Shown: piece by piece, positions 8,270 to 15,495 of the stretch
Position numbering within the stretch: the first letter of the stretch is position 1
Layout of the letters: every line of letters begins with the position of its first letter
Origin: Christiangramia sabulilitoris
GTDB lineage: Bacteria > Bacteroidota > Bacteroidia > Flavobacteriales > Flavobacteriaceae
Assembly (NCBI RefSeq): GCF_007050985.1
Contig: NZ_VHSF01000001.1
Coordinates: 1,178,001 to 1,242,000 of the forward strand
Length of the DNA: 64,000 bases
Direction: 5' to 3'
The notes under the pieces: generated by a model
Told to the model about the DNA's origin: nothing
Seen by the model: the letters and a program-made list of their open reading frames with translations, nothing else
Databases searched by the model: none
Translations under genes and position numbers: made by a program

Positions 8270-9418
8270 ATGAAAAGATTCATTAAAGTCATACTTATTG
8301 TTCTGGGTTTTTTACTGCTAGCATCTGTCGTGTTGTACACCTTGGGCTATGGTTATATTTTCAAAGCGATACGAACTACTTACCTCACCGGCCATAAAAC
8401 CGCCTTTATAGACGATTATAAGTATTTTGAGAACCGTACTATCAAAAATTCTGATAGTATCGCCACGTGGCCTCTACATAAAGACTATAACAGAATAAGA
8501 GCGACCTCTACCCTGGATAGTTTGCATAAGGAGCTGGAAACAGCTGCATTTTTAATTATTAAGAACGATAGTATCTGGTACGAGAATTACTATCACAACT
8601 ACGACCATCGCTCCAGGACCAATTCTTTTTCCATGGCGAAGAGCATTGTCACTGCACTTATGTTTAAAGCCATACAGGAAGGATACCTCGAAAACATTGA
8701 TCAGCCGGTAGCAGATTTTTATCCGAAATTTGATAGCCGTCTTACCATAGGAGATCTTTCTTCTATGGCTTCAGGATTGAACTGGAATGAGAATTATTAC
8801 AATCCTTTTGCTTCGACCGCAAGAGCATATTTTGATGACGATCTCAGGATGCAGGTTCTAGATCTGGAGGTTACCGGGCAACCCGGGGAAGAATTCAAAT
8901 ATCTTAGTGGAAATACGCAATTACTGGGAATGGTCATAGAAAAAGCAACGGGAAAAAGCCTGAGCAGCTATCTCAGCGATAGTTTCTGGAAACCTATGGG
9001 TATGAATGATGATGGTCTCTGGCAAATAGATAGTAGAGAAGCTGGCATGGAAAAGGCCTATTGCTGTATATCCAGTAATGCCCGTAATTTTGGAAAATTC
9101 GGGAAGCTTTTTATTAATCACGGGAAATGGAATAATCAGCAATTACTGGATTCTGCTTTTATTGCTAAGGCATCCAAACCAAGGTTCAAAGAAACTCCTC
9201 ATTATGGTTACGGTTTCTGGTTAAGTGATCATCTTGATAAAGAGATCTTCTATATGCGTGGTGTTTTAGGCCAGTACGTTATAATCATTCCAGAGGACGA
9301 TCTGGTCATTGTTAGACTCGGAAGAAAATTAATTCGCAGCACCAATGGCGATAAACACTATAAGGACTTTTATATGTATATTGATGAAGTATACAAAATG
9401 TTAGATCATGCTTCATAA
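8270..9418 (+). CDS. Serine hydrolase, class C beta-lactamase-like fold
   Basis: A 382-residue protein with an uncleaved membrane anchor or signal (hydrophobic residues about 6-30) and a periplasmic beta-lactamase-family domain. Motif 1 (SxxK) is SMAKS with Ser121 and Lys124; motif 2 is the Tyr of EFKYLSGNTQLLG; the third region is GVLGQYVIIIPEDDLVIVRLG, where the usual KTG is replaced by a GVLGQ-type sequence as in many esterase/peptidase-like relatives. Likely a peptidase or esterase acting on cell-wall or small ester substrates; resistance to beta-lactams is not implied. Its last 11 bases overlap the following exonuclease gene. Confidence 0.88.
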   Translation: MKRFIKVILIVLGFLLLASVVLYTLGYGYIFKAIRTTYLTGHKTAFIDDYKYFENRTIKNSDSIATWPLHKDYNRIRATSTLDSLHKELETAAFLIIKNDSIWYENYYHNYDHRSRTNSFSMAKSIVTALMFKAIQEGYLENIDQPVADFYPKFDSRLTIGDLSSMASGLNWNENYYNPFASTARAYFDDDLRMQVLDLEVTGQPGEEFKYLSGNTQLLGMVIEKATGKSLSSYLSDSFWKPMGMNDDGLWQIDSREAGMEKAYCCISSNARNFGKFGKLFINHGKWNNQQLLDSAFIAKASKPRFKETPHYGYGFWLSDHLDKEIFYMRGVLGQYVIIIPEDDLVIVRLGRKLIRSTNGDKHYKDFYMYIDEVYKMLDHAS

Positions 9419-10124
9419 TTTAAGTCTGGAAAATATCCTGTTTCTGGATATTGAAACCGTACCTGAATTCAGGAATTATTCTGAAATGAGTGAAGAAAAG
9501 AAATTGCTCTGGGCAGAAAAATCAAAATATCAGCGAAAGGATGATTATTCGCCGGAAGAATTCTATGAGCGTGCAGGTATCTGGAGTGAATTTGGAAAGA
9601 TCATCTGTATTTCTGCAGGATTTTTCAGTCTTAAGAACGGTAGTAGAAATTTCAGAATAACCAGCTTCAAGGGCGCAGAAGAAAAATTATTGAGCGAATT
9701 CACTGCTCTTCTGGAAAAGCATTTTTACCAGCCCCACCATTTATTATGTGCACATAACGGTAAGGAATTTGATTTTCCCTATATCGCCAGGAGAATGCTC
9801 ATTCATAATATGAAACTTCCCTCCAAATTAAATCTCTTCGGAAAAAAGCCCTGGGAAGTTCCACACCTGGATACCCTTGAGCTATGGAAATTTGGTGATT
9901 ACAAACATTTCACTTCCCTCAAACTACTTACAAATGTTTTAGGAATCCCATCTCCTAAGGAAGATATAGATGGATCCATGGTTCGTGAAGTGTATTACGA
10001 AAAAGAAGATTTAAACCGGATCGTGGAATATTGCGAAAGAGATGTTGTGGCAATTGCACAGGTAATTCTGAGATTAAGACAGGAATCTCTTCTACGCGAA
10101 GATGAGATCACTTCTATCGATTGA
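9408..10124 (+). CDS. Predicted 3'-5' exonuclease, PolB-like DEDD family
   Basis: A 238-residue protein with the three exonuclease motifs of the DEDDy superfamily: Exo I NILFLDIETVPEF (Asp14, Glu16), Exo II HNGKEFDFPYIARRM (with the central Asp), and Exo III YCERDVVAIAQV (Tyr-x3-Asp). It corresponds to the stand-alone PolB-like exonuclease domain common in Bacteroidota; no polymerase part is present. The metal-binding acids are all present, so activity on single-stranded DNA or RNA ends is expected. The start overlaps the serine hydrolase gene by 11 bases, an operon arrangement without an obvious functional link. Confidence 0.88.
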   Translation: MLHNLSLENILFLDIETVPEFRNYSEMSEEKKLLWAEKSKYQRKDDYSPEEFYERAGIWSEFGKIICISAGFFSLKNGSRNFRITSFKGAEEKLLSEFTALLEKHFYQPHHLLCAHNGKEFDFPYIARRMLIHNMKLPSKLNLFGKKPWEVPHLDTLELWKFGDYKHFTSLKLLTNVLGIPSPKEDIDGSMVREVYYEKEDLNRIVEYCERDVVAIAQVILRLRQESLLREDEITSID

Positions 10125-10255
10125 ATTGCTTTCAAAAATTCTCCAGTTAATTTGTTTAACAAAACCTTAACTACACTATAAAAACCACTCCCCTCTCATA
10201 AGGCGTAGATATAGCAGTTAAAAACAATAAAGTTTTTGATCTAAATATAAACCTT

Positions 10256-10933
10256 ATGAAAAAAGTTAAGCTTTTCGCAGTTTTAGGAGTTGCTCTTTCC
10301 GCAGCAATTTTTATCGCGGCAGACCATGTAGATGCACCGGGAGTTGCAGGGTCCTCAGCAGATATTGCTGATTTCTACGCCTTTGAACCTACCACAGGAT
10401 CCAGTAACACGGTATTTATTGTAGACGTACAGTCTAATGTATTACCAGATCTTACCTATGGAGCCTTTGATGAAGATGTGCTCGTGGAGATCAATATAGA
10501 TCTTGATGGTGACCTGGTTGAAGACCGTGTCATTCAGGCTATACCACGTGACGGGATGATGTATTTCTTTGGTCCTTTCAGTCCAGAATCTACAGGTCTC
10601 AATAGCGAAGTTAATACCGACAGCGCTTTGGGAATGGTAGAAATTTCTTCTGCAACTGCAATCACCAGCACTACTTCTAACGGAGTTTCATTATTTGCCG
10701 GTCCAAGACAGGACGCATTCTATTTTGATTTTGTAAGATTCAACGAAGTAATTGCTCCTTCTCCAGAAGATAATTCAGGATTTAACGTGCCGGGTACAGA
10801 TACGTTTGATGGAGCCAATACGCTTTCTATAGCAATGGAAATTCCAAACTCGTTACTTGGAACACCAACTGCACAAAATGTACTGGGAATTCCTGTATAT
10901 AAAGCATGGGTTACAACTAACCGTAAACAATAG
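10256..10933 (+). CDS. DUF4331 protein, N-terminal-half type, secreted
   Basis: A 225-residue exported protein. A signal peptide (MKKVKLF then a hydrophobic run to about residue 22) is followed by ADHVDAPGVAG, the characteristic N-terminus of DUF4331, and SADIADFYAFEP. The body is beta-rich, with an acidic DLDGDLVED segment that may bind Ca2+. Full-length DUF4331 proteins are usually around twice this length; here the stop falls at the middle of the family, after VYKAWVTTNRKQ, and the remainder appears in the next gene. It starts a three-gene run with the downstream lipoproteins (27-base and 86-base gaps). Function unknown; periplasmic or surface location is inferred. Confidence 0.85.
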   Translation: MKKVKLFAVLGVALSAAIFIAADHVDAPGVAGSSADIADFYAFEPTTGSSNTVFIVDVQSNVLPDLTYGAFDEDVLVEINIDLDGDLVEDRVIQAIPRDGMMYFFGPFSPESTGLNSEVNTDSALGMVEISSATAITSTTSNGVSLFAGPRQDAFYFDFVRFNEVIAPSPEDNSGFNVPGTDTFDGANTLSIAMEIPNSLLGTPTAQNVLGIPVYKAWVTTNRKQ

Positions 10934-10960
10934 ACTTTTAATTATATAATATATAAAATT

Positions 10961-11668
10961 ATGAAACTACGTAATATAAATATTTTGTTCTCTGCCTTAT
11001 GCTTAAGCGTATTAATGGTAGGTTGTAGCGAAGATGATGACTTTATGATGACTGAAACTGAAGTCATGAACCCACCGGTAATGGAGGTAGATTTCAGTGG
11101 AACTTACAGCCAGGTAGACCATATGGGTCGTCCGGGTATCAACACAGTACTTAACGGAACTCCAGAACTTAAAAATATGCATAACAGAACGATCCCTTCA
11201 GAAATGGGAGCGGCTTTCCAGGCTTCTTTCGAAGCTAGACTGGAAGCATTGCATGATGCCTATGCCGTTGCTTTAGGCGCAGATCCTGCAAATATCAATT
11301 TTGAACCTAATATCCTTGGGGATATTTTAAATGGATCGGAACCAACTTCTATGGATAACCCAAATCCTGTATCGGCAGCAGTTTTGACCACTGTACTGGC
11401 TTCAGATGTACTGGAAGTAGCACCAGATGCTCCTACCACCTATTTTAATCCTGGTAGTGGAGCTCCAAACTTTGAAGGTGCAGTAGGTCTTACCGGAAGG
11501 ATGCTTCAGGATGATGTGATAGATGTATCTCTTATCCTATTATTTGGTGGAGAAAGCGGTGCACGCTTTAATGGTGAAGGTGGATTACCTCAACTGGTTA
11601 CAGATGGGGTTTCCTTAACTGCAGATAATATCAGCAGCAGTTTTCCATATATCGGAGCACCGGAATAA
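10961..11668 (+). CDS. DUF4331 protein, C-terminal-half type, lipoprotein
   Basis: A 235-residue lipoprotein: signal with lipobox LMVGC (Cys22), then an acidic SEDDDFMMTETE stretch typical of surface-exported flavobacterial lipoproteins. The segment YSQVDHMGRPGINTVLNG matches the pattern near the middle of DUF4331 proteins (a Gln/Met-rich turn followed by PxxN). The rest (FNPGSGAPNFEGA, LTGRMLQDDVIDVSLILL) fits the family's C-terminal half. Together with the preceding gene it makes one DUF4331 unit on two polypeptides, each with its own export signal, so this is not a simple frameshift. Function unknown. Confidence 0.8.
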   Translation: MKLRNINILFSALCLSVLMVGCSEDDDFMMTETEVMNPPVMEVDFSGTYSQVDHMGRPGINTVLNGTPELKNMHNRTIPSEMGAAFQASFEARLEALHDAYAVALGADPANINFEPNILGDILNGSEPTSMDNPNPVSAAVLTTVLASDVLEVAPDAPTTYFNPGSGAPNFEGAVGLTGRMLQDDVIDVSLILLFGGESGARFNGEGGLPQLVTDGVSLTADNISSSFPYIGAPE

Positions 11669-11754
11669 TTTAATTTGCCCGAAGGCTGTAGGATTCGGTT
11701 TCTTAATAGATGACCATATTCTACAGCTTTTACGGCATATAAAACTTAGAAAAA

Positions 11755-13032
11755 ATGAAATTTAATATTCTTATTTTACTTCTTTCAGTCTTGATGGTAG
11801 GTTGTGATCAAACAGACCAAAACGTTTCCAGCCCCGGGGATTATAATTCTTACCTGGCAATAAACGAAGCCAGAACGACCTCTCCATATTTTGAACTTTG
11901 GAATAGCAAAATCACTTCAGATAGTGTGGAGTTACCAAGCTTTTCTGCAGTTGCAGGTCAGTATAACTCTTTTTTCGAATCTACAGGAGATATTACCTAT
12001 TTGAAAAAGGCTGAAAAATCATTAAAGAAAGCGGTGGAAATAGCGAATATTGATAAAGATAAATACTACCGTTCCCTTTCGCGTAATTATATATCCCAGC
12101 ATAGATTTAAAGAGGCCCTTATTTACGCCGATTCTGCGGCAAAATTAGGCAAAGATTTACCTGAAAATCAACATTTGCTTTTTGATATACATATGGAGTT
12201 GGGGAATTATAAAAAAGCTGACAGCCTGCAAAAACTCTTTGCAGATCCTTATGATTTTAATTACATCATTAGAGCGGCCAAATGGAATGATTATAAGGGT
12301 GACCTGGACCGAACCATCATGTTCATGGAGAAAGCTAAAGTGAAGGCAGAAGATAGTAAGAACAGAAGCCTGTTACTATGGGTTTATTCCAACCTGGGTG
12401 ATTATTACGGACATGCAGGTGAAATTGAGCAGAGCTATAAACACTACCTTAAAACCCTCGAAATAGAACCCTCCAATGCCTATGCTAAAAAAGGGATAGC
12501 CTGGATCGTTTTTTCTCATGAAGATAATTCTACTGAAGCCTTACGTATTTTAGATTCAATTTTAGAGAGCCACAGGTCTCCGGATCTTTATTTGCTTCAA
12601 GCTGAAATTGCAGAACATACCGGAAATAAAGACCTTTATGATACTTCCATGAATAACTTTCAAAACCTTATTTCCAATGCGAATTATGGCGAAATGTACA
12701 ATGCGCATAATCTGAAAGTATACTTCAGCGAATCTGGTAAAGAATTGAAGGCGATAGACCTCGCCAGAAAAGAGGTAGCAAACAGAGCTACCCCGGAAAC
12801 ATTTCAGTTACTGGCATTGGCCCATCTTAACAACGGAAATAAAAAAGAGGCTTTAAAGATCATACGTAATAAGGTAGAGGGAAAAACCTTTGAACCTGAA
12901 GCTCAACTGGCCATGGCGAAAGTATATAAAGCGAACGAGTTAACATCTGAAGTAGAAAGACTTAAAAAAGAACTTCTGGAAGCCAAGTATGAATTAGGAC
13001 CAGTGACCTATAAAGAGATCCAGAAATTGTAA
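11755..13032 (+). CDS. TPR-repeat lipoprotein
   Basis: A 425-residue lipoprotein (lipobox LMVGC, Cys17) with tetratricopeptide helix pairs through most of its length, for example FKEALIYADSAAKLGK near 120, YYGHAGEIEQSYKHYLKTLEIEPSNAYAKKGI near 220-250, and NNGNKKEALKIIRNKVEG near 365. TPR arrays mediate protein contacts; the likely site is the periplasmic or outer face of the outer membrane. It is the third gene after the DUF4331 pair, and all three are exported, so they may form a complex; this is inference. A strong terminator follows at 13057. Confidence 0.85.
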   Translation: MKFNILILLLSVLMVGCDQTDQNVSSPGDYNSYLAINEARTTSPYFELWNSKITSDSVELPSFSAVAGQYNSFFESTGDITYLKKAEKSLKKAVEIANIDKDKYYRSLSRNYISQHRFKEALIYADSAAKLGKDLPENQHLLFDIHMELGNYKKADSLQKLFADPYDFNYIIRAAKWNDYKGDLDRTIMFMEKAKVKAEDSKNRSLLLWVYSNLGDYYGHAGEIEQSYKHYLKTLEIEPSNAYAKKGIAWIVFSHEDNSTEALRILDSILESHRSPDLYLLQAEIAEHTGNKDLYDTSMNNFQNLISNANYGEMYNAHNLKVYFSESGKELKAIDLARKEVANRATPETFQLLALAHLNNGNKKEALKIIRNKVEGKTFEPEAQLAMAKVYKANELTSEVERLKKELLEAKYELGPVTYKEIQKL

Positions 13033-13056
13033 CAATTTTCCAGTATGAACCTTAAT

Positions 13057-13087
13057 GCCCTGAATATCGCAATATTCAGGGCTTTTT
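13057..13087 (+). terminator. Strong intrinsic terminator after the TPR lipoprotein
   Basis: GCCCTGAATAT at 13057-13067 pairs perfectly with ATATTCAGGGC at 13072-13082 (11 bp, loop CGCA), followed by TTTTT. It ends the DUF4331/TPR unit on the + strand. Confidence 0.93.
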
Positions 13088-13202
13088 ATATTCAAAACAC
13101 TCAATATCAAAACTTTAAGTTGAAAAACACAGCTTTTTTTAAAAACTGAATGTTACCTTTATATAGCGATAAAACCATTTTTCTAATTAAAACTTTTAAT
13201 CT

Positions 13203-13562
13203 ATGTATTTATATATTGAAATGTGGAATGTCACTACAAAATGGATGAAATTAAGCCGTGAAAAAAGAAAGGAACTCATGGAAGATATGCATCAGCGGGT
13301 AAAAAATATGAAAGCCAGCGGTGTAGAGAACCTGGGGTGGGCCCGTAATGATGAATTAACTCCTTACCGTAGTGACTACAGGTATATGACGGTATGGAAA
13401 ATGCCCTCCATTGAAGAGGTGAAGGTGCTGGAGAACAACCTTGCCAGAGTGGGCTGGTATAATTATTTTTCCCAGGCAAATTCCAGAGGTGAATTGATTA
13501 GCCAGGATGAGGCCATTAAATTTCTGATAGATATCCAGGAGAATTCAACATCTTTTGCATAA
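13203..13562 (+). CDS. Small DUF6616-like protein
   Basis: A 119-residue soluble protein without signal peptide or membrane helix. The N-terminus MYLYIEMWNVTTKWMKLS and the repeated aromatic/acidic pattern (YRYMTVWKMPSIEEVKVLENNLARVGWYNYFSQ) resemble a small ferredoxin-like or dimeric alpha/beta-barrel fold, as I recall for the DUF6616 family. No catalytic residues can be assigned. It is monocistronic: the preceding gene ends with a terminator 115 bases before, and a shared terminator follows immediately. Function unknown. Confidence 0.7.
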   Translation: MYLYIEMWNVTTKWMKLSREKRKELMEDMHQRVKNMKASGVENLGWARNDELTPYRSDYRYMTVWKMPSIEEVKVLENNLARVGWYNYFSQANSRGELISQDEAIKFLIDIQENSTSFA

Positions 13563-13590
13563 AAAAACCGGATACTCAGATCCGGTTTTT
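13563..13590. terminator. Bidirectional terminator between convergent genes
   Basis: AAAAACCGGAT at 13563-13573 pairs with ATCCGGTTTTT at 13580-13590 (11 bp, 6-base loop). The flanking A and T runs let it work in both directions, for the + strand DUF6616-like gene and the - strand scoB. Confidence 0.9.
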
Positions 13591-13597
13591 CAAACTA

Positions 13598-14251
13598 TTA
13601 TAATTGCATTTCGGGAATATCTCCTTCAACGATCAACCTGCCCTCTGTAGCTTTTTTAATCTCTTCTACACTCACACCGGGTGCGCGTTCAAGAAGTTTA
13701 AAACCCTGGTCTGTAACTTCAATTACCGCCAGATTGGTCACAATTTTTGTAACACATCCCACACCTGTTAGAGGAAGCGAGCAGCGTTTTAGCAGTTTGG
13801 ATTCTCCAGCCTTATTGGTATGCATCATGGCCACGATAATATTCTCTGCAGAAGCTACCAGATCCATCGCTCCACCCATACCTTTAACCATTTTACCTGG
13901 TATCTTCCAGTTGGCGATATCTCCATTCTCTGCCACTTCCATGGCTCCAAGAATGGTAAGGTCTACATGCTGCCCGCGAATCATTCCAAAACTCATCGCT
14001 GAATCAAAGAAACTTGCTCCGGGTAATGCGGTGATGGTTTGCTTTCCGGCATTTATAAGATCTGCATCTTCTTCCCCATCAAACGGGAAGGGTCCCATGC
14101 CCAGAATTCCATTTTCACTTTGAAATTCCACCTGTATATCGTCTCTAACGAAGTTTGCAACTAATGTGGGGATACCTATACCCAGATTGACATAATAGCC
14201 ATCCTTTACTTCTTTCGCAATTCTTTGCGCTATTCCGTTTTTATCTAACAT
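13598..14251 (-). CDS. scoB: Succinyl-CoA:3-ketoacid CoA-transferase, subunit B
   Basis: A 217-residue beta subunit of a family I CoA-transferase that moves CoA from succinyl-CoA to acetoacetate, used in ketone body or amino-acid breakdown. The catalytic Glu is in FQSENGILGMGPFP (Glu46), with the upstream VNLGIGIPTLVANF glycine-rich loop and the downstream GGAMDLV segment, all canonical. Length is normal. Its partner scoA lies upstream on the same strand but is separated by a four-helix-bundle gene with flanking inverted repeats. It shares the terminator at 13563-13590. Confidence 0.96.
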   Translation of the reverse strand: MLDKNGIAQRIAKEVKDGYYVNLGIGIPTLVANFVRDDIQVEFQSENGILGMGPFPFDGEEDADLINAGKQTITALPGASFFDSAMSFGMIRGQHVDLTILGAMEVAENGDIANWKIPGKMVKGMGGAMDLVASAENIIVAMMHTNKAGESKLLKRCSLPLTGVGCVTKIVTNLAVIEVTDQGFKLLERAPGVSVEEIKKATEGRLIVEGDIPEMQL

Positions 14252-14270
14252 AACTAATTTAATAATTAAT

Positions 14271-14284
14271 TAATGAAGCAATGT
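14271..14284 (+). repeat. Left inverted repeat of the four-helix-bundle element
   Basis: TAATGAAGCAATGT at 14271-14284 matches the reverse complement of 14678-14691 at 13 of 14 positions. It is followed by a perfect 12-base palindrome, CAATGATCATTG at 14287-14298, whose first seven bases also pair with ATCATTG at 14653-14659. Confidence 0.7.
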
Positions 14285-14300
14285 ACCAATGATCATTGCC

Positions 14301-14657
14301 TTATTTCATTAAGTTCTTCTTGCTTGTACTAACAATTTTATACAAGATCAAGCCCAACTCATTAATACCAGTTTTCAAGTCTGAATTAAAAGGATAAGAC
14401 TCAGCTCTTTCACAAAGAGTTAACCAATATTTTGTCTCTTCCAATTCTTTTAATGCAATTTTTATTTTATGAATAAAATCGATCTTGCTTTCTGCATTTT
14501 GTGCTTCATGCACATTAGCACCGATACTTGTCGCAGATTTCAAAAGCTGATTGGAAATAACATATTTTCGTTCAATTTCCAGTTTTTCGCAAAAATCAAT
14601 TATGATCAACGAAAATTCGATACATTTTTCTAAGACAATATTTTCTTTTTTAATCAT
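14301..14657 (-). CDS. Four helix bundle protein, 23S rRNA-IVS/Avd-like family
   Basis: A 118-residue, entirely helical protein of the family encoded in 23S rRNA intervening sequences and related to the Avd accessory protein of diversity-generating retroelements. Typical features are FSLIIIDFCEKL near 15-26, YVISNQLLKSATSIGANVHEAQNAESKIDFIHKIKIALKELEETKYWL spread over 32-80 (seen as the NQLLKSATSIGANVHEA core and the ALKELEETKYWL helix), and ELGLILYKIVST at the end. The many basic residues suit nucleic acid binding. It sits between scoA and scoB, bounded by inverted repeats; it has no metabolic link with them. Cellular role unknown. Confidence 0.9.
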   Translation of the reverse strand: MIKKENIVLEKCIEFSLIIIDFCEKLEIERKYVISNQLLKSATSIGANVHEAQNAESKIDFIHKIKIALKELEETKYWLTLCERAESYPFNSDLKTGINELGLILYKIVSTSKKNLMK

Positions 14658-14677
14658 TGATTAATTGATTCATTAAA

Positions 14678-14691
14678 ACATTGCTTAATTA
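14678..14691 (-). repeat. Right inverted repeat of the four-helix-bundle element
   Basis: ACATTGCTTAATTA at 14678-14691 is the near-perfect (13/14) inverted partner of 14271-14284. Its last three bases are the scoA stop codon on the - strand, so the boundary lies exactly at the gene end. Confidence 0.7.
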
Positions 14692-15387
14692 CTTTTGACG
14701 AACAGTACGTTGCTCAATTCTTTTTTCGTAGTCTTTCCCCTGAAAGATCCTTTGAACCAGGATGCCGGGAATATGGATCTGGTTAGGGTCTAATTCGCCG
14801 GGCTCAACTAACTCCTCAACCTCAGCAACCGTAATTTTGGCTGACCCACACATTACCGGATTAAAATTCCGTGCCGTTCCTTTAAAGATCAGGTTGCCTG
14901 CCTTATCGCCTTTCCAGGCTTTTACAAATGCAAAATCTGCTTTAAAAGCTTTTTCCAGCACGTACATCTTCCCGTCGAATTCCCTGGTTTCTTTGCCTTC
15001 GGCTACCTCTGTTCCATAGCCTGCAGGGGTGTATATAGCCGGGAAACCCTGTTGGGCAGCCTGGCATCTTGCGGCAAGCGTTCCCTGCGGAATCAACTCA
15101 ACATCGAGTTCACCACTAAGCATTTGCTTTTCGAAAATGGCATTTTCTCCGACATAGGAAGAAACCATTTTATCGATCTGTTTTTTATGAAGTAATTGCC
15201 CGAGTCCAAAGTCATCGACCCCGGCGTTATTAGAAATACAGGTAAGATTCTTTACATTAAGACGTACCAGCTCAGAGATCGCATTTTCAGGAATTCCACA
15301 TAAGCCGAAACCTCCCAGCATAAATGTCATACCATCCTCGACGCCTTTTACCGCAGCCTGTACATTATCAACTGTTTTTATGATCAT
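14689..15387 (-). CDS. scoA: Succinyl-CoA:3-ketoacid CoA-transferase, subunit A
   Basis: A 232-residue alpha subunit with the family N-terminus [19 protein letters not shown] (residues 19-37), the [17 protein letters not shown] segment, [12 protein letters not shown], and the [12 protein letters not shown] motif; [19 protein letters not shown] is also typical. It forms a heterotetramer with ScoB in the cytoplasm. It is first in its operon, 108 bases from the penicillin-binding protein gene upstream. The stop codon lies inside the right repeat of the four-helix-bundle element, so the C-terminus (ending RQK) might have been set by the insertion. Confidence 0.96.
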   Translation of the reverse strand: MIIKTVDNVQAAVKGVEDGMTFMLGGFGLCGIPENAISELVRLNVKNLTCISNNAGVDDFGLGQLLHKKQIDKMVSSYVGENAIFEKQMLSGELDVELIPQGTLAARCQAAQQGFPAIYTPAGYGTEVAEGKETREFDGKMYVLEKAFKADFAFVKAWKGDKAGNLIFKGTARNFNPVMCGSAKITVAEVEELVEPGELDPNQIHIPGILVQRIFQGKDYEKRIEQRTVRQK

Positions 15388-15404
15388 TTTTTCAGAATTT
15401 TACC

Positions 15405-15435
15405 CGAAAATACGAAAATAAACATGTGGTCACAA
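15405..15435 (-). promoter_or_regulatory. Candidate promoter for scoA
   Basis: On the - strand, TTG (15433-15435) is separated by 20 bases from TATTTTCG (15405-15412), one mismatch from the Bacteroidota -7 consensus TANNTTTG with the normal TTG spacing. Transcription would start about 10-15 bases before the scoA ATG. Confidence 0.35.
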
Positions 15436-15495
15436 TGCAGGTTTGTGACTTCCTTAAATTATCTGGAATTTTAAATAGCTTTTTTTGAGAAAAAT

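Larger units (their letters stand above)
14271..14691 (-). mobile_element. Possible IVS-like insertion carrying a four-helix-bundle gene
   Basis: About 420 bases that separate scoA from scoB and consist of one gene between imperfect inverted repeats (14271-14284 and 14678-14691, 13/14). The right repeat includes the scoA stop codon (TAA, 14689-14691 on the - strand), and scoB begins only 20 bases beyond the left repeat. Four-helix-bundle genes of this type are known from intervening sequences in 23S rRNA, whose ends base-pair into a stem. The same architecture here in a protein operon suggests a mobile or once-mobile unit. No transposase and no target-site duplication is evident, so mobility is inferred. 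Confidence 0.4.

Noticed and set aside
8270-9418. Calling the serine hydrolase a beta-lactamase resistance gene
   Set aside because: It has the SxxK of the fold, but the KTG motif is replaced and the context is housekeeping; hydrolysis of beta-lactams is unsupported.
11682-11730. Imperfect hairpin after the second DUF4331 gene (11682-11691 with 11721-11730, one G-U pair, 29-base loop)
   Set aside because: The loop is long, no T-run follows, and an alternative CCGAA/TTCGG pairing competes; too weak to call a terminator.
13120-13161. Promoter for the DUF6616-like gene (TTG and TACCTTTA)
   Set aside because: The spacing is 31 bases and the -7 box has a mismatch at its last base.
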